A program made the translations under genes and the position numbers. DNA of 20,623 nucleotides, taken from assembly GCA_965653335.1 (NCBI GenBank), contig CBFGZU010000031.1, positions 1-20,623 of the forward strand, written 5' to 3'. Positions 6,472 to 15,364 of this stretch are shown piece by piece. How positions within the stretch are numbered: position 1 is the stretch's first letter; the number at the start of each line of letters is the position of its first letter. The DNA comes from Pseudolysinimonas_A sp965653335. Lineage in GTDB: Bacteria > Actinomycetota > Actinomycetes > Actinomycetales > Microbacteriaceae. The notes below the pieces were generated by a model. The model was not told the origin of the DNA. It saw nothing but the letters and a program-made list of their open reading frames with translations, and did not search any database.

Positions 6472-7536
6472 TCAGGCATCACGAACGGGCAGCCGGTTCT
6501 CGCCCCGCCCCGCGCACCCGCGGTTCGGGGCCGGCTCATCGACGAGCCTGTCGCCGGCGGCAAGCGCGTCTTGCTCGCGGCGCCGCGCGGGTATTGCGCG
6601 GGGGTCGACCGCGCGGTGATCGCCGTCGAGAAGGCGCTCGAGAACTTCGGGGCGCCCGTGTACGTGCGCAAGCAGATCGTGCACAACGTGCACGTCGTCA
6701 GCACGCTCGAGAAGGCCGGCGCCGTGTTCGTCGACGACGTGGACGAAGTGCCGGAGGGTGCGCACGTCGTCTTCTCGGCGCACGGCGTCTCACCCGCCGT
6801 CGTGCAGGGCGCCGCCGATCGCGGCCTTCAAGCGATCGACGCCACCTGCCCGCTCGTGACCAAAGTGCACCGCGAGGCGACCCGCTTCTCGAAACAGGGG
6901 CTCGACATCCTCTTGATCGGACACACCGGTCATGAAGAGGTCGAGGGCACGATGGGGCACGCCCCCGAGCGCACCACGCTCGTGACGAGCCCCGACGACG
7001 TCGCGGGCCTCGAGGTGCGCGACCCCGACAACCTGGTCTGGATCTCGCAGACGACCCTGAGCGTCGACGAGACGATGGAGACCGTTCGACGTCTGCGCGA
7101 ACGCTTCCCCAACCTTCAGGATCCGCCGAGCGACGACATCTGCTACGCCACCCAGAACCGTCAGGTCGCGATCAAGAAGGTCGCGCCCGCAGCCGATCTC
7201 GTGATCGTCGTCGGATCGGCGAACTCCAGCAACAGCGTGCGGCTCGTCGAAGTCGCGCTCGAGCACGGCGCGCGTGCCGCGCACCGGGTCGACTTCGCGA
7301 GCGAGATTCAGCAGTCCTGGCTCGACGGCGTCGCGACGGTCGGGGTGACGAGCGGCGCGTCGGTTCCCGAAGTGCTCGTGCGCGAAGTGCTCGACGACCT
7401 CGCGGATGCGGGCTACCGCGACGTCGAAGAGGTGAAGACGGCGGAGGAAGACCTCATGTTCTCGCTGCCGAAGGAATTGCGCCGCGACGCCGCCGGAAAC
7501 ACCGACGACCGCGCGCTCGGCGGTCGGTCGCGGTGA
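6469..7536 (+). CDS. ispH: 4-hydroxy-3-methylbut-2-enyl diphosphate reductase (IspH/LytB)
   Basis: It carries out the last step of the MEP pathway, reducing HMBPP to isopentenyl and dimethylallyl diphosphate with a [4Fe-4S] cluster. The three cluster cysteines are C43 (RGYCAGVDRA), C127 (DATCPLV) and C225 (DDICYATQNRQ). Other family motifs are IVHNVHV (70-76), SAHGVSP and GHTGHEEVEGTMGH. Length is 355 residues, with an N-terminal extension of about 30 residues compared with minimal IspH. The start is supported by the leaderless promoter geometry. It diverges from xseA, a neighbourhood shared with mycobacteria. Its TGA overlaps the next gene's GTG as GTGA. Confidence 0.97.
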   Translation: MSGITNGQPVLAPPRAPAVRGRLIDEPVAGGKRVLLAAPRGYCAGVDRAVIAVEKALENFGAPVYVRKQIVHNVHVVSTLEKAGAVFVDDVDEVPEGAHVVFSAHGVSPAVVQGAADRGLQAIDATCPLVTKVHREATRFSKQGLDILLIGHTGHEEVEGTMGHAPERTTLVTSPDDVAGLEVRDPDNLVWISQTTLSVDETMETVRRLRERFPNLQDPPSDDICYATQNRQVAIKKVAPAADLVIVVGSANSSNSVRLVEVALEHGARAAHRVDFASEIQQSWLDGVATVGVTSGASVPEVLVREVLDDLADAGYRDVEEVKTAEEDLMFSLPKELRRDAAGNTDDRALGGRSR

Positions 7537-8063
7537 GCTCGTCGCGGTCCGAGGGCGCCGATCGCCGGCCGACGCCGCAGTACGGGGAGTATGCGACGCC
7601 CGAGGAGGTCGCCGCCCTCCGCGGCATCCCGACGAGCCCTCCCGCGGTCGCGCCCGACCCTCGCCCCGCCGCCCCGCCCGTCCCCGCCGCCCGCGGTTCG
7701 GCGTGGCGCCGCGCCGACCGACCCGTCACGATCCTTCTCATCGTGTTCGGGGTGCTCAACCTCGTGCAGTACGCGGGTGCTCTCCTCGACTTCGACTACT
7801 TTCTCGAGATCGCGACCAAGGACACTTTCGTCGAGTCGATCGACTTCGCCGACGCCGCACGAATCGGCGGTGTCGTGCTCTTCGCGGTGTGCCTCGCCCT
7901 CGTCCTAGCCTCGGGAGCGATCGCGGTGCATCGGTTGAGGCGAGGACGCGTCGCGTTCTGGGTTCCCCTCGTCGCCGGTGCCGTGTCGGTCCTCGCCGGA
8001 GTCGGTGCGATCGTCGCGATCGTGCTGCTGACACCGGGCGCTCCCGGCATCCTGGGGTTCTGA
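7533..8063 (+). CDS. DUF6264-like small membrane protein
   Basis: This 176-residue protein starts with a disordered Pro/Ala-rich segment (1-60) containing RPTPQYGEYATPEE, followed by about three hydrophobic helices (near 66-84, 110-131 and 142-170). The PQYGEYA N-terminus and helix layout resemble the DUF6264 proteins of Microbacteriaceae, a family of unknown function; this assignment is from memory and moderate. Its GTG overlaps the ispH stop (GTGA) and the next gene begins 3 nt after its stop, so it sits in an ispH operon. No catalytic residues are recognisable. Confidence 0.75.
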   Translation: MSSSRSEGADRRPTPQYGEYATPEEVAALRGIPTSPPAVAPDPRPAAPPVPAARGSAWRRADRPVTILLIVFGVLNLVQYAGALLDFDYFLEIATKDTFVESIDFADAARIGGVVLFAVCLALVLASGAIAVHRLRRGRVAFWVPLVAGAVSVLAGVGAIVAIVLLTPGAPGILGF

Positions 8064-8066
8064 ACG

Positions 8067-9266
8067 GTGCGCGTCCGCATCCTGCCCCGGGAGACGGCCG
8101 CCGCCGTCATCACGGGGTCGGTGTCGGCCGCCGGATGGGCCGTCGCCGCGGCGACGATCCTGCTCACCGCGCCGGTTCTCATCGAGACCCTCGTCATTCG
8201 CGGCCGCGCCGCCGACGTGCCCCTCGCGCTCATCCTGCTGGGCGTCGTGCTCGGCGGGATCGCCGCTGTCGTGCTGCGGCCCCGCCGGTGGGTCGTCATG
8301 CTCTTCCTCGGGGTCGGCGGGATCGCGACGGTCGGTTACGGCGTGACCCTTCTGAGCGGCGACCCCGGCATCGTGGAGCACTCCCCGTACCTCGTCAACC
8401 GGCCGGCGCTCGCGCTCGTGCTCGTCGGCATCCCGGCGACGCGGGCGGTCGTCGGGATCGCCTGGTCGCTGCTCGGTTTCGCGGTCGCGATCATCGCAGG
8501 CATCGTCGCCTATGTCATCGCGGGAGTCACCTTCAAACCGGGCTACGGCCCCCTCATGGTGCTCGCGCTCACGACGATCGCCTACCTGACCCTCGCCTCC
8601 ATCCAGGCGCGCATCCGCCGCCGGGTCCCCAACTTCGACGAGCTCGAGTCGGAGACGCGGGCCCTCGCCCACGGCGAAGACCTCGCGCGTCGCACCACCG
8701 CGGTCGTGCACGACACGCTGCTCAACGACCTCGCGGTGGTGATGAACGCACCCGACAGCCTCGACGAACGCACGCGCGAACGGCTGCTCTCCGACCTCGA
8801 GACCCTGCGCGGCGCCGACTGGATCACCGCGTCCGCGGCCGTCGACCTTCCGGCCGAAGACGCCGGGCTGCGCAACGAACTGGCGCGACTGGCGAGCGAA
8901 TTCCAGTGGCGCGGACTGAGCATGCACCTGACCGGGCACCCGCTCGCGCACCACGTGCTCGCAGCCGACGTCGCGGCGGCGCTGATCGCTGCGCTTCGGG
9001 CGACGCTCGAGAACGTCATCCGGCACTCGGGGGTGACGACGGTCGAGGTGGAGGTCATCGCCGACCCCGAGAACGTGACCGTGATGGTCACCGATCAGGG
9101 TCGGGGTTTCGATCCGGCAGCCGTGCCGCCGGATCGGCTGGGCTTACGCACCTCGGTGGTCGAGCGGATGACGACCGTCGGCGGGCAGGTGCGCATCTGG
9201 TCGGCGCCGGGTGAAGGCACCTCGGTCATCCTCTCGGCTCCGGCGGCTCGGCAGGTCGCTCCATGA
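8067..9266 (+). CDS. Membrane sensor histidine kinase-like protein
   Basis: The 399-residue protein has about five or six membrane helices in its first 180 residues. A dimerisation-like segment follows, with a candidate phospho-acceptor H215 (VVHDTLLNDL), and then a HATPase_c domain (about 300-390). ATP-binding boxes are visible: N box ATLENVIRHS (312-321), G1 DQGRGFD (343-349), and GEGTSV near the end. The pattern fits NarL/DesK-type kinases of Actinobacteria, which phosphorylate LuxR-type response regulators. No response regulator is in the window. The GTG start lies 3 nt after the previous stop. It overlaps the next gene as ATGA, so the two are made together. Confidence 0.85.
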   Translation: MRVRILPRETAAAVITGSVSAAGWAVAAATILLTAPVLIETLVIRGRAADVPLALILLGVVLGGIAAVVLRPRRWVVMLFLGVGGIATVGYGVTLLSGDPGIVEHSPYLVNRPALALVLVGIPATRAVVGIAWSLLGFAVAIIAGIVAYVIAGVTFKPGYGPLMVLALTTIAYLTLASIQARIRRRVPNFDELESETRALAHGEDLARRTTAVVHDTLLNDLAVVMNAPDSLDERTRERLLSDLETLRGADWITASAAVDLPAEDAGLRNELARLASEFQWRGLSMHLTGHPLAHHVLAADVAAALIAALRATLENVIRHSGVTTVEVEVIADPENVTVMVTDQGRGFDPAAVPPDRLGLRTSVVERMTTVGGQVRIWSAPGEGTSVILSAPAARQVAP

Positions 9267-10417
9267 GCCCGTCGCTGCTCAACCGGCGATGGCTGCGGGT
9301 CTCGGCGCGGGAGGTGGACCCGCTCAGCTGGTTCACCGGCTCCTTCGTGCCGCTCGTCTTCGGCGGGCTCAACGTGCTTTATGGGGGCACGTTCGCGGTC
9401 CTCACTTGGGGGAGCAGCCCCGAACCGCTCCTGCAGGTCGCCGGTGTCGCCCTGTGCGCGGCCGCGTGCGTCCTCGTGCAAATGCTCACCCGACCGATGC
9501 GCCGACGATTCGGCTGGAGGGGAGCGGGCGTCGCGGTCGCTCTCGGTGTCGCGGGGTTCGTGCTGTCGGCGATCGGCTATTCCGACACGATGCTCGCGAT
9601 CGAGCTCTGGTGGGCCCCGGTCGGCCTCGCACTCGTCATCGCGTCCCTCGGCCCCTACCTGCCGGCGCGAGCGATCATCGTGCTCGGCACCGCCGCGACG
9701 CTCATCGCCGTCCCGATTGCTCACCTCCTCATCCAGCCCCCGACCGTCGCGTGGGGCCCGGTGGCGACGGATGTCATCATCGCCACGCCGATCGTGAGCG
9801 GCATCGTGGCGACGGCTGCATTCTCGATCGCCGTCGTGGCGCGCACCCTCCCGCTCATCGAGCGGCGCAGCCAGACGATGCTCTCCCTCGACGCGCCCCG
9901 GGGTGCCCAGAACGAGCAGGCCGAACGCGATCGGATCGCGCGGTTGATCTCGCGCGCGGCGCCGTTCATCGACGACATCGCGCGTTCGGGTCAGGTCACG
10001 TCGGCCGACCGGACTCTCGCGGGAAATCTCGCGCGCCGGCTGCGCGACGATCTGGTGACCCAGTCGAATCTGAGCTGGCTCGACTCGGTGGCGTACGACC
10101 GGCTCGTCGTCATCGACCCTGACCATCAGGCGAACCGGATGCGGGCTTCGCAGCGCACCTCGCTTCGTGCACTCATCCGCGCCATCCTCGACACGCCGGG
10201 GACGGATGCCGGGTCGCTGCTCGTCGAGCTGCGCGCCCATCCCGACGGCTCGACGGCGGTCGGGGTGAGTCTCGACTTCGAGCTACCGGAGGGCCGACGC
10301 GTCATGCAGCTCGCCCCGTACTACCTCGCCTTGCGGGGCAGCGTCGACGACCTGGAGTGGAGCAACGACGAGTTCCTGCGGGTGACGTTCAACCTGCCGC
10401 CCGCTACGTCGACGTGA
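9263..10417 (+). CDS. Membrane protein with degenerate histidine-kinase layout
   Basis: The 384-residue protein has about six hydrophobic helices (roughly 25-195), then a helical linker (SRAAPFIDDIARSGQVTSADRTLAGNL falls within 230-256) and a small C-terminal domain. The order matches the preceding kinase, but the ATP-binding boxes are missing: where N and DxGxG boxes are expected it reads RTSLRALIRAILD (298-310) and SLDFELPEG (336-344). I read it as a pseudokinase or ligand-sensing partner, possibly from a duplication; this is inference. The linker resembles segments seen in actinobacterial ATP-binding partners of LuxR regulators. The ATG overlaps the upstream stop (ATGA). It ends 6 bp from the convergent fba gene. 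Confidence 0.75.
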   Translation: MSPSLLNRRWLRVSAREVDPLSWFTGSFVPLVFGGLNVLYGGTFAVLTWGSSPEPLLQVAGVALCAAACVLVQMLTRPMRRRFGWRGAGVAVALGVAGFVLSAIGYSDTMLAIELWWAPVGLALVIASLGPYLPARAIIVLGTAATLIAVPIAHLLIQPPTVAWGPVATDVIIATPIVSGIVATAAFSIAVVARTLPLIERRSQTMLSLDAPRGAQNEQAERDRIARLISRAAPFIDDIARSGQVTSADRTLAGNLARRLRDDLVTQSNLSWLDSVAYDRLVVIDPDHQANRMRASQRTSLRALIRAILDTPGTDAGSLLVELRAHPDGSTAVGVSLDFELPEGRRVMQLAPYYLALRGSVDDLEWSNDEFLRVTFNLPPATST

Positions 10418-10423
10418 TCGCCA

Positions 10424-11455
<1,032 letters not shown>

Positions 11456-11505
11456 GAGGTGACTCCTTCGGCGAAACGGTGGTCGGGGGCGCTGACCCCG
11501 CGCCG

Positions 11506-11511
11506 AGCTTA
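11506..11511 (-). promoter_or_regulatory. Candidate -10 box for fbaA
   Basis: On the minus strand the sequence is TAAGCT, giving a leader of about 44 nt that contains the GAAGGAG ribosome site. The -35 is not convincing. Confidence 0.35.
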
Positions 11512-11585
11512 CCGGGCTCGGCACGCGCGTCGGCCCGGTCGGCTCGGCCCGGGCCGGCTCGATGAGGGGCGTCGGCTGGCTCGAT

Positions 11586-11591
11586 TAGGCT
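11586..11591 (+). promoter_or_regulatory. Candidate -10 box for glpX
   Basis: TAGGCT fits the TANNNT pattern and would give a leader of about 50 nt. The leader carries GAGGA 6 nt before the glpX ATG. The -35 is weak. Unlike xseA, ispH and tetR, this gene therefore appears to have a normal leader. Confidence 0.4.
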
Positions 11592-11649
11592 GGGGCGCGC
11601 GCCCTCCGCCACCAGGGCCGACCCCGCTTTCGATCGATGAGGACACCCC

Positions 11650-12648
11650 ATGGCGGATGACGACCGCGGAATTCTGTTCACCGAGCCCGACCGCAACCTC
11701 GCGATGGAGCTCGTGCGGGCGACCGAGGCGGCAGCCATCCGGGCCTTCCCCTACATCGGGCGCGGCGACAAGAACGGCGCCGACGGTGCCGCCGTGGATG
11801 CGATGCGCAAGTTCCTGGGCACCGTCGACTTCGCCGGAACGATCGTGATCGGCGAGGGCGAGAAGGACGAGGCGCCGATGCTCTTCAACGGGGAGGTCGT
11901 CGGCAACGGTCACGGGCCCGCGTGCGACATCGCGGTCGACCCGATCGACGGCACGTCGCTCACGGCGGCCGGACGCAGCAACGCCATCTCGATGATCGCC
12001 GCCGCCGACCGCGGGTCGATGCTCGACGCGTCGAGCGTCTTCTATATGGACAAACTCGTCACCGACGCGGCGGGCATCGGGGTCGTCGACATCCGCACCC
12101 CGATCGGCGAGAACATCCGGGCCCTCGCGAAGGCGAAAGGCAAGGCCGTCGACGAGATGCTCATCGGCGTGCTCGACCGCCCGCGGCACGAGAAGCTCAT
12201 CGACGACATCCGCGCGGCGGGAGCGGGCACGCGCCTGATGCTCGACGGCGATGTCGCGGGAGGCATCAACGCCGCACGCTACGACAGCCGCCTCGACATG
12301 TGCGTCGGGATCGGCGGAAGCCCCGAGGGTGTCGCGACGGCGTGCGCGATCAAGGCGCTCGGCGGCTTCATCCAGACGGTGCTCTACCCGCAATCGGATG
12401 CCGAACGCGAGCGCGGTGCTGCGGCGGGGCTGCGCTTCGACGAGGTCTACGAGGCCGACGACCTCGTCAAGGGCGACAACACCTTCTTCGTCGCCACGGG
12501 CGTCACCGACGGCGCGCTCGTGCGGGGTGTGGAACGCAAGGGTCCGATCATCCGCACCGAGAGCATCGTGTTGCGGGCGCGTTCAGGCACGATCCGGCGG
12601 GTGATCGCCGACCACCTCGTGCAGAAGTGGCTCGGCGAGGACGCGTAG
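11650..12648 (+). CDS. glpX: Class II fructose-1,6-bisphosphatase
   Basis: It removes the 1-phosphate of fructose 1,6-bisphosphate, the committed step of gluconeogenesis; the class II (GlpX) enzymes use metal ions. Motifs of the inositol-phosphatase-like fold are GEGEKDEAPML (68-78) and DPIDGTSLTAAG (97-108), with metal-binding Asp and Glu residues. Length is 332 residues, normal for GlpX. ATG 11650 has GAGGA at a 6-nt spacing. It diverges from fbaA. In mycobacteria glpX instead lies next to fum; here a carbonic anhydrase is beside fumC and glpX is next to fbaA. It ends 21 bp before the convergent SulP gene. Confidence 0.96.
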   Translation: MADDDRGILFTEPDRNLAMELVRATEAAAIRAFPYIGRGDKNGADGAAVDAMRKFLGTVDFAGTIVIGEGEKDEAPMLFNGEVVGNGHGPACDIAVDPIDGTSLTAAGRSNAISMIAAADRGSMLDASSVFYMDKLVTDAAGIGVVDIRTPIGENIRALAKAKGKAVDEMLIGVLDRPRHEKLIDDIRAAGAGTRLMLDGDVAGGINAARYDSRLDMCVGIGGSPEGVATACAIKALGGFIQTVLYPQSDAERERGAAAGLRFDEVYEADDLVKGDNTFFVATGVTDGALVRGVERKGPIIRTESIVLRARSGTIRRVIADHLVQKWLGEDA

Positions 12649-12669
12649 GTCAGAGCCCGGGTCGCCCAT

Positions 12670-14316
12670 TCACTCGGAGGCCGTCTCGCGGGCGACGTGA
12701 CGGCGAGCGTGCGCGATCGCGGCGGGCAAGTCGTCGAACAGGTGCCGCTGGTCGCGCAGCGCGTCGAGCACCCCGACTGTGCGGAACAGTTCGGTGTGGC
12801 CTTCGCGTACGCCCTTGATGAGCACCGTCACGCCGCGGGCCTCGAGTCGGTGCACGATCTCGCTCAGCACGTGAGCGCCCGTGGCGTCGACGAGCTCGAG
12901 TTGCGACATCCGGAGGATCACGACCGACACCCCGCCGAGACCCGTGACGGTGTCGAGCACCCGGTCGGCCGCGGCGAAGAACAGCGGCCCGTCGAAGCGG
13001 ATGATCGCGATCCTCTCGTCGGCCGGCTCGGGTTCCCCGGCGATCGTTTCGCGATGCACGCCCGTCGCCCGCGCGAGACCGCGGATGGCGAACACCCCGG
13101 CGACGATCATGCCGATGACGACGGCGACGATGAGGTCGACCGAGACGGTGACGATCGCCGTGATGACGAACGCGGCGGCATCCGCTCGGGTGGAACGCAG
13201 GATCGAGCGCACCGTCGCGGCGTGCACCATCCGCACCGCGGTGACCATGAGCACGCCGGCGAGGGCCGCGAGCGGGATGCTGCCCACCGGTTCGGCGACG
13301 ACGAGCACGACGGCGAGCAGCACGACGGCGTGGGTGATCGCCGCGAGCCGGGTTCGGGCCCCCGAGCGCACGTTGACGGCGGTGCGGGCGATCGCGCCGG
13401 TCGCGGGCATTCCGCCGAATAGCCCCGCGGCGACGGAGGCGAGGCCCTGGCCGACGAGTTCGCGGTCGGGGTCATAGGAGCCCGTGTCGGCGAGCGAAGC
13501 GGCGACCCGGGCCGAGAGCAGCGACTCGATCGCGGCGAGGGCGGCGACGGTGAGCGCCGGCAGCAGCAGACCGGAGAACGTCGCCGGGTCGATGAGGGGG
13601 AGTGCGGGGGCCGGAAGGCTGTGCGGCAGGGCCCCGATCGTGGCGAGGGGAGTCGCGAGGATCAACCCGAGCAGGGTGACGGCGACGATGCCGACGAGAG
13701 ATCCGGGGATGGCGGGATGCAGTCGCGGCAACAGGAGCATGCACGCCGCGACGACGGCGACGGCGCCCGCCGCCCAGAGCAGGTAGCCGGGATCCGTCGA
13801 CGCGAGCGCCGTCACCGCACCGAGGACGGCGTTGCCGTGCGAAACGGCGCGGGCGGGACCGGTGAGCGCCGGCACCTGTTGCAGAAAGATGATCACGGCG
13901 ATGCCGAGCGTGAACCCTTCGATCACCGGCCAGGGGATGAACGACACCGCGCGGCCGAGTCGCAGCAGGCCGCCCGCGACGACGATGACGCCGGCGAGCA
14001 AGCTCACGAGTGCGACCGACGCGAGTCCGTGCGACGCGACGATCGGTGCGAGCACGACGACCATCGCTCCCGTCGGGCCGGAGACCTGCACGTGCGACCC
14101 GCCGAAGACCGCCGCGACGACTCCGGCGACGATCGCCGTGATGAGGCCCGCCTCGGCCCCGGCTCCCGACGAGATCCCGAACCCGAGGGCGAGCGGCAGG
14201 GCGACGATGCCGACGGTGAGCCCGGCTAGCAGGTCCCGTCGCCAGGACCTCCGCAGCCCGCGATAGTCGGCGGGACCCGGCAGCATCCGGCGCAGGTACC
14301 CCGCGACGCGGCTCAT
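12670..14316 (-). CDS. SulP family anion transporter with STAS domain
   Basis: The 548-residue protein has a SulP membrane core (about 28-418, many hydrophobic helices) and a C-terminal cytoplasmic STAS domain (about 432-545). SulP landmarks include the VSGPTGAMVVV segment (78-88), AAIESLLSAR (261-270), RELVGQGLAS (285-294) and GGMPATGAIARTAVNVRSGARTR (within 301-322). The STAS loop reads VDATG (476-480), where related anti-sigma antagonists have a phosphorylatable Ser. Substrate cannot be told from sequence: sulfate, bicarbonate and dicarboxylate are all known in the family. Its ATG overlaps the stop of the upstream arsR-type gene (ATGA), so that regulator probably controls it. Confidence 0.93.
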   Translation of the reverse strand: MSRVAGYLRRMLPGPADYRGLRRSWRRDLLAGLTVGIVALPLALGFGISSGAGAEAGLITAIVAGVVAAVFGGSHVQVSGPTGAMVVVLAPIVASHGLASVALVSLLAGVIVVAGGLLRLGRAVSFIPWPVIEGFTLGIAVIIFLQQVPALTGPARAVSHGNAVLGAVTALASTDPGYLLWAAGAVAVVAACMLLLPRLHPAIPGSLVGIVAVTLLGLILATPLATIGALPHSLPAPALPLIDPATFSGLLLPALTVAALAAIESLLSARVAASLADTGSYDPDRELVGQGLASVAAGLFGGMPATGAIARTAVNVRSGARTRLAAITHAVVLLAVVLVVAEPVGSIPLAALAGVLMVTAVRMVHAATVRSILRSTRADAAAFVITAIVTVSVDLIVAVVIGMIVAGVFAIRGLARATGVHRETIAGEPEPADERIAIIRFDGPLFFAAADRVLDTVTGLGGVSVVILRMSQLELVDATGAHVLSEIVHRLEARGVTVLIKGVREGHTELFRTVGVLDALRDQRHLFDDLPAAIAHARRHVARETASE

Positions 14317-14675
14317 CGCGCGGTGAGGTCGGGCAGTCGGGTGATGTGGCCGAGCTGTTCGGTGTCGGACTGCAGCACGGCGGCGAGCAGCCGGCGCGCG
14401 ACCGCGAGGAACTCGGCGACCTCGGGTTCGGTGATCCGGTAGTAGACGTGACTCGCGCGGCGGTCGGAGGTGACGAGCCGGTGCCGGCGGAGCACGGAGA
14501 GGTGCTGGGAGAGGTGCGAGGGCTCCATCCCGGTGCTGCGCTGCAGCTCGGTGACGCTGTGCTCGGCGCCGTCGGCGAGGAGTTCGAGCAGCCGGATGCG
14601 CAGCGGATGCGCGAGGCCCTTGAAGAGGCCCGCCTTGACTTCGTAGAGCGGGCGTTCGGCGCGAGTCAATGGCAT
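14313..14675 (-). CDS. ArsR/SmtB-type winged-helix repressor
   Basis: The 120-residue protein has an ArsR-type winged helix: KGLAHPLRIRLLELLADG (19-36), recognition helix MEPSHLSQHLSVLRRHRLV, and beta-wing RRASHVYYRIT. It has no cysteine, so the classical metal site ELCVCDL is absent and it may sense something other than a thiophilic metal. ATG 14675 was chosen over the upstream in-frame ATG at 14732 because the shorter form matches ArsR length and begins just after a TATGAT box. A longer form would run through the promoter region. It is coupled to the SulP gene by an ATGA overlap and probably autoregulates through the palindrome at its start. Confidence 0.9.
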   Translation of the reverse strand: MPLTRAERPLYEVKAGLFKGLAHPLRIRLLELLADGAEHSVTELQRSTGMEPSHLSQHLSVLRRHRLVTSDRRASHVYYRITEPEVAEFLAVARRLLAAVLQSDTEQLGHITRLPDLTAR

Positions 14676-14690
14676 GATGGAATCATCATA
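14674..14690. promoter_or_regulatory. Palindrome and -10 box at the arsR-type gene start
   Basis: ATGATG-GAAT-CATCAT (14674-14689) is a perfect 6-bp inverted repeat with a 4-bp spacer. It overlaps the minus-strand -10 TATGAT (14685-14690) and the start codon at 14675. The predicted leader is about 3 nt. A repressor bound here would block its own promoter, as usual for ArsR proteins. Confidence 0.5.
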
Positions 14691-14713
14691 TCGTCTCGGC
14701 TCGGCCGTCGAGG

Positions 14714-14752
14714 TTGCGGAGTGAGTGCTCACTCATTTAGCATCGCGGGGTG
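14714..14752 (+). promoter_or_regulatory. Promoter and operator of the TetR-type gene
   Basis: TTGCGG (14714-14719) and TAGCAT (14738-14743) form a -35/-10 pair with an 18-bp spacer. Six nt after the -10 is the GTG at 14750, so the transcript is probably leaderless. GAGTGAG-TG-CTCACTC (14719-14734), a perfect 7-bp inverted repeat, fills most of the spacer. This is the size and position expected of a TetR autoregulatory operator. Confidence 0.6.
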
Positions 14753-15364
14753 ATGCACGCCGGGGACGCGTTCGTGGACGTCAAGACGTTCTCGCGGGAA
14801 CGCGCTCGGCCGCTCGCTCCCGAGGACCGGCGCGAAGCGATCCTGCTCGCGGCCGTGCCGCTCCTGCGCGAACACGGACGCGACGTGTCGACTCGTCAGA
14901 TCGCCGAAGCGGCCGGCGTCGCCGAAGGCACCCTGTTCCGCGCTTTCGGCGACAAAGACGCCCTCATCGCCGCGGCGATCGAGAAGATCTTCGATCACCT
15001 CCCGCTGCTCGCCGCGCTCCGCGCCATCGACATCGACCAACCTCTCGAGGTCAAGCTCGAGCAGGTCATGTCGACGCTCAACGCGCACTTTCGGGATGTC
15101 GTCGCGGCGGTCGTCGCCCTCGGACTCCGCGAGCGCCCCGGCCGCTCGGCTCGCACCGCGGGCGAACGGCAGCTGCTCGCCGACGTGCTCGGCACCCTGC
15201 TCGCCCCTGATGCCGGGCGGCTCGCCGTGCCCGTCGAGACCGTCGCCGAGTACGTGCGACTCGTCGCGTTCGCGTCGGCGCTGCCGATGGCATCCGACCT
15301 GGGGTCCGACGTGCTGTCCGGGCTGATCGCCCGCGGGATCATCCGACGAGAAGGAGACGCCTGA
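14750..15364 (+). CDS. TetR family transcriptional regulator
   Basis: The 204-residue protein has a TetR N-terminal helix-turn-helix: EDRREAILLAAVPLLREHG (25-43), then VSTRQIAEAAGVAEGTLFRAF (within 46-66) and DKDALIAAAIEK. The C-terminal ligand domain is not assignable. GTG 14750 fits the leaderless promoter; ATG 14753 right after it would remove one residue. The stop TGA shares a base with the ATG of the ABC transporter gene (TGATG), so regulator and exporter form one unit. By analogy with such units it would repress the exporter until a drug-like ligand binds. Confidence 0.93.
   Translation: MMHAGDAFVDVKTFSRERARPLAPEDRREAILLAAVPLLREHGRDVSTRQIAEAAGVAEGTLFRAFGDKDALIAAAIEKIFDHLPLLAALRAIDIDQPLEVKLEQVMSTLNAHFRDVVAAVVALGLRERPGRSARTAGERQLLADVLGTLLAPDAGRLAVPVETVAEYVRLVAFASALPMASDLGSDVLSGLIARGIIRREGDA

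Noticed and set aside
12697..13422. Plus-strand open frames opposite the SulP gene
   Set aside because: Products are Asp/Arg/His-rich repeats of the antisense type, with no start signals, and SulP is firmly identified on the other strand.
14676..14732. Longer start of the ArsR-type protein at 14732
   Set aside because: It would translate through the -10 box and the TetR operator and add 19 residues unlike ArsR proteins.
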